Below, one piece after another: positions 1-10,800 of a stretch of 64,000 bases of DNA (its first letter is position 1; each line of letters opens with the position of its first letter). The position numbers were made by a program, and so were the translations under genes. This DNA comes from Vanessa cardui (lineage: Eukaryota; Arthropoda; Insecta; Lepidoptera; Nymphalidae), in contig NC_061152.1 of the NCBI RefSeq assembly GCF_905220365.1, positions 2,035,001-2,099,000 on the forward strand. Reading direction: 5' to 3'. Under the pieces are notes generated by a model. The model was not told where the DNA came from and did no database searches. It saw only the letters and a list, made by a program, of their open reading frames with translations.

Positions 1-539
1 AAATATTCTCACGACAGGCTCTGTGACATCGAAGAGTTAGTTGTATGGATTTTTTGCATATCGTATAATGATTAGAGATAATCAATCTAACCATATTTTG
101 AAGTGTCGTCAACTGTTTTAACAATTAATTGTTGACATGTACGCTATGGTCAAAACTCTGAGCCAAAGAGTACATTTATTTACGAGATACAATATCGAGT
201 GATATAGTATCTGCTGATATTGGACAAAGATCTTCGTACAGTATCTTAGTACATATGCACGAATATGCTCAGGGTGCTTTGATGTACGTTCGCATGTAAT
301 GACAAGGTTGTAAATGTAATAACATCGATATTCGATAGAACCGGATAAAAGAAGACGTGTTGGTTTGATGCAAACTTTTACAGACTATAGAAATTTAATT
401 AAAAATTTTACCGTACCTATATAAGTTTATGGGTATTATGACCAATCTGCAGCCTAGAATCGAGAACATCATTGAAGAAGATGAAATAGATGACGAATAT
501 TATTATTATTTTTTTTTTTATAAGAATTTGATTGCTTTG

Positions 540-577
540 ATTGCTTGATGCCCAGCGAAGCAGGCGGGTATAGCTAG
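540..577 (+). mobile_element. Helitron-like 3' terminus fragment
   Basis: A short GC-rich stretch (GCGAAGCAGGCGGGTATAG) ends in CTAG followed by T. Helitron 3' ends have a small hairpin followed by CTRR and insert between A and T. No 5' end was found, so this is a terminal fragment at most. Confidence 0.35.
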
Positions 578-966
578 TTTTATAATATAAAACTAATTGA
601 TATTGTACCTACACCACAAATATGTATTACAGATAATCTCAACTAGATTCAGGGTTTCTGGAAGAGATCTCTTGTTAGAGATAAGTTATCCCTTTATACA
701 CATTTTTCATTTATATAATTTTCTGTATACTCTGTTGGTACATAAATAAATAAATAAATAAAATTTCGTAGTAAGCCAAGTAACAACGTTGACAGCGGCA
801 TCATTTCTTTTCATTTCCGCGGTACGTTTAAGACCTCGTATAAAAACTATCATAATACCGGTACTGGGCTTATTAGACCCGGAAACGTTTATGAAACTAA
901 AACTGTGTGATTTGATGCTATTGTATTTTATTTCTTCAGTGACAAAGAAGCCCCTTATTAACGTAT

Positions 967-1200
967 GAAAAATCAAAATAAACTTTATTCAAGTAGGCTT
1001 TTACAAACATTTAACAATTAAGTGAAGCTACCACCAGTTCGGAAAGTAGGTACCGACAAGTACCTACCGGCAAGAAACTCAGTAGTTACTCATTTAAAAA
1101 AATACAAAGTCATGTTAGTTAAATACAATTATTTAAATTAATATATCCTGCTTGGAAGTCAACAGGTTTTAACTTCACGCTTTTTTATCATCTACAAATG
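967..1200 (-). repeat. L-tail repeat, minus orientation
   Basis: Read on the minus strand this ends in AAAGTTTATTTTGATTTTTC, the microsatellite-like tail of the L-tail family. The body includes the conserved block around the string CCACCAGTTCGGAAAGTAGG. The structure suggests the 3' end of a non-LTR retroelement or a SINE; no coding part is attached. Confidence 0.6.
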
Positions 1201-1430
1201 GATGTACACCATAGCTTTCTGTTTTCAATGGGCATCATATAAATATATTTGTCTATTTCCTATAATATATTAAACAGACGTCATGGCCTCCTTACGACGG
1301 AGAAACTTTACTGTCACACTTATATTAATATATTGTAATTTAAGTAGTTCGGGATGGCCAAAATAATATTATCGATTTACAATGATGCTCCAATCTCTCT
1401 ATCCTTTGTTAGAATGTCACGCTATCGCCC

Positions 1431-1800
1431 AATAGGCTATTTGACTGGTTTTTAAAATCCATTTTATATTATTTAGTAGAAGTTAAGGAACCCAGTAAAA
1501 GTTGTGTATTTTTATTTCTAGTAAATATTTACCGAAAAATATCATATTAAAAATTCCATATTTAAATAACGCGCGCAAAAACGCTACTTGGACAATATGG
1601 CGCTGCAATGGGGTCGGTGACGTCACTTGCCTGTATTTTAATCTGTGGTACATATAGTAGAAAAGCAAAGTTTACAAGAAAGTGACTTCATCATAAGCCC
1701 GGCCAAATCAGGAGCGTTTTGTGTGACGTGACAAACATTTGAGAAAATGCATTTTTATTTATGGATTTTTTAATAAATTAAGTATTATTTTCAACTTTCG
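1431..1800 (+). mobile_element. MITE-A copy 1, 3'-truncated
   Basis: It starts with the TIR AATAGGCTATTTGACTGG and matches the other MITE-A copies up to ~1800, where the distal ~75 bp is replaced by a SINE-A tail. It retains TGACGTCA (CRE) near 1618 and a near-CCAAT block (GGCCAAATCAGG). Its E-box is altered (GTGACGTGAC instead of GTCACGTGAC). Confidence 0.7.
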
Positions 1801-1831
1801 TGCTGTGGGGAATTTACAGGCTATTGTTGTT
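1801..1831 (+). repeat. SINE-A 3' tail fragment beside a gelsolin acceptor
   Basis: The string GGGGAATTTACAGGCT followed by ATTGTTGTTG matches the SINE-A 3' end. It stops about 30 bp before the acceptor of the gelsolin exon that starts at 1862. Confidence 0.6.
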
Positions 1832-1861
1832 GCTTGATATGAATTTCTTCGTCAATTTCAG

Positions 1862-4800
1862 ATGCATGTAACAAGAGTGATAGAGGGGTCTGAAAGCAGT
1901 ACGTTTAAGCAATACTTCCACAACTGGGATGCTGTTATGCCTTCCAGTAGTTCTGTCAGGTCCATCGCTTCTGACATTGGTACGTATTACACCATCAATG
2001 ACCTACATATATTTGGATATCCAATGATGTTCTAGTAAACAGATATGTTATTAACGCGCAAAAAGTGAAGACTAGAAAACGTTCTAATTGGGACGTTTGC
2101 CTTTAGTTGTTTTACGTAGTAATACGTTATAATACATCATAATTGCGTAGTAATACGTTTTGCGTAATTAAAACATCTAGTTATCCCTTTTACTTATTGT
2201 TTTTATCAAGCTATCCCTTTTGACTTGTAACGAAATGTAAAATAAACGGTCCCCGGCGCGGCTCACTTTTTTTGTTGTTTAGTATGGATATAACATATCT
2301 GTTTATTAGAATATCATTGTTAATGTATCAATTTGATTATTTTCGTTTTGATTATAATATTTATTTCGATTGGTTTTTATTTTGACTCGAAATTATCTAT
2401 ACATATAATTAAACTAGAGTGTGCGTGTGGATGAAGAATTGATTGAATTATTTTATAACAGAAAGTGGATATTTCTCCGGTGACGCCGATGATTCTGATG
2501 CAGTTGCCAAATTCATTGGCAAAAGTGCAGCCGCCAGGAGTTACATGCCAGACCAGGGTTCTGGATCTCTCACTATCTTCAGGTAAGCTTGGACTTTCAC
2601 TATCATGATCATATATAGTACGACACAATTTAGATGTATCATCGGCAAAATTCGTAAAATCGATCACATCCGAATTGAGTACGCTATCGCAAATTATCAA
2701 AATTTGTTTCTTATGTGAATATGATCTTCACACAAACGCAATAACTTGTAATATCATGTGACCTAATATATTCGTCAATTCGACGCGTCGCTTTACACGC
2801 ACTCGCTGTCTCGGGTTGAACTGACGCGGGAATCTATAGCGACGAATAGCGTCGAATGGTGCGATAGGAAGCTATTTCGATTGTTTGTTTAAATCGGCAG
2901 TAATCGGTTTTACGAATTGAAGAGGAGAATTGAAGAAAGGAGGCTGTTGTTCTTGTTGAATATATTTCCAGGCAAATTTAAAATATTTCGTTAATTTAAG
3001 ACCTATTTGTTTACCACATTGGGGTGGATTTCACCCCTAATGGGTAGAACACGCATGAACGCTTAAAACGTATGTAGTCCTTTTTAATCAGTATTCCAAA
3101 AATAAAAATTCATGCTTCTAAATAGAGAAATGAAGGACATCCATACATATTTTTAACCCCTATTTCAACCCCTTAGAGGTAAGATTTTCAAATTTTATCT
3201 TCTATACATATAATAAAATTGAAGTGTCTGTTTGTAATATTAAAAAGGCCTTTTTTAAACATATACCAAAATATCATTATTTTTAATTTTTGTCAGTCTG
3301 TCTGTCTGTTTGTTCGCGCTAACTACTGGAATGGCTGGACCGATTATGACGGGACTTTCACTGGCAGATAACTGATATAATAGGGGGTAACTTAGGCGTA
3401 CAAGGTCACAGCTGATCAATTATATATTTACTAAACAACTAACTTAATTAACTTTGTTTTTTTAAACTCATAATAATAATTGTTACCAGGGCTGCAGAAG
3501 AAGCAGAGGATATAACGGAAAGCCAAGCGGAGGCACCGAAGCTGTACCAAAGCGAGGTGTACGCTGTGAAATATGACTACAAGGACGAAAATGATGAGGA
3601 CGCAACTGTTGTTTACCTATGGATCGTAAGTTGAGAACACTGCTAAATCTAGAACTTCACTTCACTTGGTGGTAGGGCTTTGTGCAAGCCCTGGGTAGGT
3701 ACCATCCACTCATCAGTTATTCTATCGCCAAATAACGGTACTCAGTATTGTTGTGTTCCAGTTTGAAGGGTGAGTCAGTGTAACTACAGGCACAAGGGAC
3801 ATAACATCTTAGTTCCCAAGGTTGGTGGCGCATTGACGATGTAAGGAATAGTTAATATTTCTTACAGCGTCATTGTCTATGGGTGATGATGACCACTAAC
3901 CATCTTATGGCCTATATGCTCGTCCGCCAACCTGTACCATAAAAAAAAGAAAAAAAAAGTACAGTCAGAGTAAGAAAACCTTCGTCAGTTTTCAAATTCA
4001 TTCTTTTATCAAGTCTTAAGCTCTTAGTACCTTTTGAATCTAAACGTCGAATCATTGCGACGCAATATGTCATTCTCGATCGGTGAAGCAGATCGCTCAC
4101 ACTGGGCACACGAAAATAGATCTTAAGGTGACGAACCTTTTCCCCAACTGTACTTGCTTGAACGGGTTTATTTGTTCATTTACATCACATTAGATACTTC
4201 TAAATTTATCAAGGTTTTTACTATATTGTCCATGTATTATATACAAAAACCATCGATCACTCTATAGTTATAAATATCGATACGTTAATATGTCATATAC
4301 AATAACAAAACAACAACAACAGCCTGTAGATCCACTGATGGGCTAAGGCTTCCTCTTTCTTTGAGGAGACGTTTTGAAATATATTCAAGCAAGCTGTTCC
4401 AATGCGGGTTGGTGGAATGCACATGTGGCAGAATTTCAATGAAATTACACATACAGGTTTTCTCACGATGTTTTCCTTCACTGCCGAGCACAAAATTAAT
4501 TATGAATGTTTAGTGGTGCTCGCCTAGTGGGAACCCATATCATCGGATAGAATATTGTCCTACCCTTCTCCTCAAAAAGAGAGGAGGTCTTTACCAAGCA
4601 GTGGGAAATTCATGAGCTGTTGTTATTTCTATTATTATTTATTAAATCTTCCTCAGGGCAAAGACGCTGATGATGACACAAAATTAGCTGGTGTGAAGGC
4701 CATTTCAGCCATTGAAGATGAACTAGAGGGGAACGTTACGATGGTGAAGATACCGCAGGGGAAGGAAATAAGGCATTTCCTGAATATATTCAAAGGTATA

Positions 4801-7800
4801 AACTAACAAGCTTTAAATTTAAGGTACTGTTTGTAATATTAACCTTTAAGTACTGACGTGTGTGTCTCACAGACGGTGACAAAACATATATGACCCTTAT
4901 TTCGGCGCCTTTGATCAGTCGAGCCAGATATATGTACTATCAATGAGTCGAGAGAAGTCACAATATTGTTGAAAACCTCGACGTCAACCCAAAACATTGA
5001 ACGACTCTGAATCTTTATGGCTTGAACTATTTGAAACGACGATGATTAACACAATTGTTAAATCAAAAACTTTTACAGATTTGCACAAAGTATAAAAATC
5101 TAAATAATATTGAACTATAAAACCCACCGATCGTGAAGAAATGAAAGCTTTCTTAAAAAGAGCGACATATTAGCTTTTTGATTAGTAGCTATAAATGTTG
5201 ATCTCATACGAAAATGTTGTTATTTTTTACATTTCCTTAGTAAATGAATAATAAACGGATCATATTGCATTTAAATAATGTGAATTTCAGTGAATATTAA
5301 GAACCCATTCCGGTTAGTTAAATAAGCAACTGTTAGAAGTCACGTCATCATTTATGATCTGACTAAAAATCAGTACTTAAAGTTTAAAATAACAACTTTT
5401 TACTAAACGCATACTCAAACTCAAACTCAAATAACTTTATCCGATGTAGAAGCATCACACTTTCTTATTGATGGTCAAATTAAACACTACTACCGGTTCG
5501 GAAAAAGGAACGCACAGACCTGAGAAGAACCGGCGAAAGAAACTCAGTCATATGTATGTTTATACGGTACATATACCAAAGTGCCGTTTTTACAATTTTT
5601 GTCTGTCTGTGTTTGCTCCGGCTAATCTGGAACGGCTGGATTGATTTTGAGGGGATTTTCACTGGCAGATAAATATTAAATAAATATTGGAGAACATCAC
5701 ATACATTACTCTGATCCCGATGTAAGTCGCTAACGCACTTATGTTATGGAAAATCAGTAGTAATGACGGCACAAACCAGACCCGAGACGACATAGACAAC
5801 TAATGATAATCTACATCCAACCGGGACCTCGGAGTGGCGTACCCATGGAAACCGGTGTACACACTCGACCACGGAGGTCGTCATGGTCGAGGATAAAGGT
5901 GTAATCCTTATTACACCTTTATCCTATCCATCCATATCTTTAGGAACTTAGGTTACATTTTATTTTATCAAATTATATATATAAATAAAAGAAAACAGTA
6001 ACAGCCTGTAAATTTCCCACTGCTGGGCTAAGGCCTCCTCTCCCATTAAGGAGATGGTTTGGAACATATTCCACCACGCTGTTCCAATGCGGGTTGGTGG
6101 AATGCACATGTGGCAGAATCGAATAAATTAGACACATACAGGTTTCCTCGAAATGTTTTCCTTCACCGCCGAGCATAACACGAATTATAAACACAATTAA
6201 GCACATATATATAGTGGTGCTTGCTTGGGTTGAACCCGCAATCATCGGTTAAAATGCACGCGTTCTTACCCCCGTTTTTAATATATTATTATGAATACTT
6301 GCAGGTCGACTCATGATACTGTGTGGGAACAAGGATGATGAATACAAATCAGAAAACTTCAAAAAGACATTCGACGACGATGGTGTTAGACTTTTCAAGG
6401 TAAGCATGAAATTTTATGGAACAGTCTTTTTATGATGTAGCAATAGCCTGATGGTAAGGGGTCAGCACCAATAGACAATGGCGCTTTGAGAAATATTAAT
6501 CATTCCTTACATCAATGCACCACCTTTTTTTATTCTTGCTGGATAAACGCATTACGCGCTTCTCCCACGTGATGGAAAGTGGGGGGATGTGTGGGACTCC
6601 CCGGAGCCCTTGACGCCGAGTGCGCCCGGGCACGCCGGGTTTACCCACTAAAAAACCAGCGGCCTGATTTTTTCCACATTCGGAAGGAGGCGACGTTGAT
6701 GAGCCTCGGGCCGAGATGGACAAAATGCTGCCCGAAGCTCCATCGTTCGTCCAGGATCAGGCCCTGATACTTCATCTGGACATCAATGCACCACCTTGGG
6801 AACTAAGATGTTATGTCCCTTGTACCTGCAGCTTAGCTTACTTAGACATGAAATTAAATATTTAGATGCATTAACAGGATTTTATAATTAATAGCTACTA
6901 AATTGGCTTTATAACGAAAAATTTGTTGGAACTGGAAGAAAGAAAAAGAAGAAAACGCCCTAATATTTTTATTTATTTATTTATTTAACTCTTTATTGCA
7001 CACCAAATATACATAAAGACACAAAATATATTTTCTTTAAATAAAATTGGCCAAGCAAAAGGCGGTCTTATAGCTTATAAGCCATTTCTTCCAGACAACC
7101 TTTGGGTTAGAAGATCGCTTAAAATAAGATCTCATATAAGGCAAAAGACTTGAAACTTTTTTCGACGATGGCAGTTTATAGATGTGTAAAAGGCCTCTCG
7201 TCTAAATCCTGAGAAGTATATTATCCTACATATCAATGGGTTAATTAACTACCTTTGTGAATATGATTTTTCTGTAATCCAGGTTGAGGGTACGAAGTTA
7301 GGAGGCGACATGCGAGCGACCCAAGTCGAGGAAACCTCGAGTTCCTTGGAAGATGACGACGTCTTCATATTGGAAACCCCTGACAAAGTTTACCTATGGA
7401 TTGGAAAGGTAAAAGCTCATACAAAGCAAGTATCTTCTTTTCCAGAATCTATATCTATACACGTAATAAAATTGGAGTGTCTGTTTGTAATATTAAAATA
7501 ACCATTATGTATACACAGTACATATTCCAAAATAACATTTTTTTTCAATTTTTTTCGGTCTGTCAGTCTGTTTGTTTGTGCCGGCTAGTCTCTGGAGCTG
7601 TTGGACCGATTTTGACGGGACTTTCACTGGCAGATAGCTAATGTAATAAGGAGTAACTTAGGCTACTTTATATTTAAGAATTATATATAAAGTCACTCTG
7701 CAAAGTCCAAATACTGTTCAGTACACTCCGCTGTGTGCGTGATGTCGTGGGCACAGTTAATAAGTAATAAATCCACTTAACAAATACCTATAACAACAAC

Positions 7801-10800
7801 AGTAACAGTCTGTAAATTTCCCACTGTTGGGCTGAGGACTCCTCTCCCCCTGAGGACAAGGTTTGGAACATATTTCACCACGCTGTTGGTGGAATACACA
7901 TGTGGCACGATTTCTATGAAATTAAATACATGCATATTTCCTCACTATGTTTTCCTTCACCGCCCAGCACGACATGAATTATCAACACAAATGAACTATA
8001 TTACAGGTCAATAATAATTCCTAAACTATAATATACTATACAAACACAAATTAATCACATCAATATTCGGCGGTGCTTGCCTGGGTTTGAAAACTCAATT
8101 ATCAGTTAAGATGCTCGCGTTCTAATCACTCGGCTCTCGGCTTATAGGCCAAATGCCTATAAGCACATATTATATAAATAAATTAAATGAATAAATCTAT
8201 AATAATATTATACAAGTGAAATATCTATGTTACGTTTTCACGCCTTAACCAAAGAAAAACGCTAACATAGGCTACTTTATCGTTGCAAAAACGAAACCAA
8301 AAAACCCAGGTTGGGTTATTCAAAATCAAAATCAAATAGACTCTATTCAAGAAGACTTTTACAAGCACTTGAATATTGATATGGCCCAGTGAAGGCGGAG
8401 AAGGAAAGAATTGTGAAGTAACGTAATTTCAACGAAATTCTGCCACATGTGTATTCACCAACCCGCATTGGAACAGCGTGGAATATGTTCCAATCCTTCT
8501 CCTTAAAGGGTGAGGAGGACTTGGTCTAGCGTTGGGAAATTTACAGGCTGTTAGTGATCATGTTGATTGATGATCACTTTAAAATAATCAAAACTATGAT
8601 AACTTCAATCGGGATGAAATTTTAGGAGTCAAACGACAAGGAGCAGGAAGCAGCTAAGGAATTCGTGTCTCTCTTGATTGGAGAAGAGAAGGAAGTCACG
8701 GACGTGCAGGAGGGAGAGGAGCCTGAGGAGTTCTGGGAGTTATTGGGCAAGTTAACCATTACCATAGCAACTAAACATAACTGGTTGTGATGTGATCAAA
8801 TCAAATCAAGATAAACTATATTCAAGTAGGTTTTTACAAGCACTTTTGAAACGTCATTTAACAATTAAGTGAAGCTACCACCGGTTCGGAATGTAGATTC
8901 CACGAAGAAGAAATAGCATGAAATTCAGTAGTTACTCTTTATTTTTGAATTTTATTTCTTCAGCGCGGTACTGTCTACGAGACTCTGTAATAGGTACTCC
9001 ACAGTATTCTGTTTTCAATACGCATCATATAAATATATTCATCACTTTCTACAATATATCAAATAGACGTTACGGTTTGCAAGACAGAGACATCTATGTT
9101 TCTCTCAGCACCGCAAGTGACACATACGAGGCGTTTTAGACCTCTCTCCGCATTGAACGTGTTAATAACAATAAAGCGTCGTTTGTCGAATTTTGCCATG
9201 AAGTTCTTTTACGCGGCTTTCAGTAGAGTAATACACATGTGGCACGATTTCTATGAAATTAGACACATGCAGGTTTCCTCACGTTGTTTTCCGTCATCGA
9301 GCACGACATGAATTATAAACACAAATTAAGCACATGAATATTCAGTGGTGCTTTGGTTTGAAGCAATCATCGGTTAAGATGCACGCGTTCTAACCGATTC
9401 ATACATATTATCATTACATAGTATAAAACAAAGTCGATCACCTATGTCTGTCCCTATGTATGCTTAGATCTTTGAAATTACGCAACGGATTTTGCGGTTT
9501 TTTTTAATAGATAGAGTGGTTAGTGCATCTAAACCTGTATACACAGGTATGTGTATGTGTACAACAGGTATGTGCATCCATACCTGTTGACTTCCAAGCA
9601 GGATATATTAATTTAAATAATTGTATTCAATTAACATGACTTTGTATTATTTAAATATTAAAAAAGAGTAACTACTGAGTTTCTTGCCAGTTCTTCTCGG
9701 TAGAATCTACTTTCCGAACCGGTGGTAGCTTCACTTAATTGTAAAATGACGATTCAAAAGTGCTTGTAAAGCCTACTTGAATAAAGTTTATTTTGATTTT
9801 TGATTTTTTTTGAAAAAGATGCACGGTTTCTAACCACTGGAGCCATCTCAGCTCATTCGGATATCGCTGATTCAAATGATTCCACATTCCTAGGTGGTGC
9901 TCCTGATGAGAAAGAAGATTCCTCTCGCTGGAAGCTGAACGTCAACCGTCGAGTGACGACACCACCCACGCTTACCGCTGTCACCGTCACCGCCTCTGGA
10001 AAGATCAAGTTTGAAGAGCTACCACCGGATTTCAGCCAGACGGTAAGTGATCCTGACCATACTGTCATCATTTCTCGTTTAGAAAATGACTAGGCTTTAT
10101 AATTTCTAATGTGTATTTTGATAAAATAACTAAATTCTTTATCAGTACGATTCTTAGAGCTGGATTTGAGAGAGGGTTATCGAGGCAACTGCCCTGAAGC
10201 CCCCAAACAGACACCTCTTTCCCATTGGGCACTTTGAGCAAGTGCCCAGGGCCCCGCGATCGATAGGGACCCCGTCAGATCAAATAAACAACTATAATAC
10301 AAATATGTGATTATTACTAAAGTCTATCTATAACCTTGTTTATCTAGTTTCTTTATCTATTCTAATAAAATAGTGTTCTGTCATAGTTATAGGGGCCCCA
10401 TTACTAATTTGCCCAGGCCCTCCAATAGGTTAAAGACCACAATATAGGTGATGGAGATTAAAGATTTTCTATGTGATGTATATATAATGTTCATAATGTC
10501 TGGATATAGTGAAATTATAATAATATTACTAGTAATTAATAGTATTTTAAAACATACTGATTCAAAGACAAAATACATTATTGACAAATTCGATCCTGCC
10601 TTTATTCAAGTAGGCCTTTTTGACTTTTGAATTTTTCAAATTTTACAAAACTGTATTAAATGCTAAGCTATTGCTAGCCGATTGGGAATGTTAATTTCGC
10701 CAAGAAGAACCGGCAAGAAAAACTTATGCTTTACCAGCATCTATACATATAATAAAATTGGAGTGTCTATGTGTAATATTAAAATAGCCCTTTTTTACTC

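Larger units (their letters stand above)
1..1861. other. Gelsolin upstream intron or flank, no exon recognised
   Basis: No coding exon could be recognised in either strand. The first supported gelsolin exon starts at 1862 in the middle of the protein, so this stretch is probably an intron. Positions 1-540 hold AT-rich sequence with no repeat I recognise. Around 540-577 there is a fragment ending in TATAGCTAGT that looks like a Helitron 3' terminus. An L-tail repeat lies at 967-1200 and a MITE-A copy at 1431-1800. Confidence 0.6.
4796..6304. other. Gel: Gelsolin intron with HEL-1, SINE-B and SINE-A
   Basis: Positions 4796-5540 are AT-rich with no recognised repeat apart from traces of L-tail near 5490. 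A HEL-1 fragment lies at 5545-5672, a SINE-B copy (minus) at ~5690-5905 and a SINE-A copy (minus) at 5996-6268. The SINE-A copy ends about 35 bp before the acceptor. Confidence 0.6.

Noticed and set aside
430..500. Possible gelsolin or other exon around PRIENIIEEDEIDDE
   Set aside because: Acidic, but without a family match, a clear acceptor or a clear donor, and it runs into a T-rich microsatellite.
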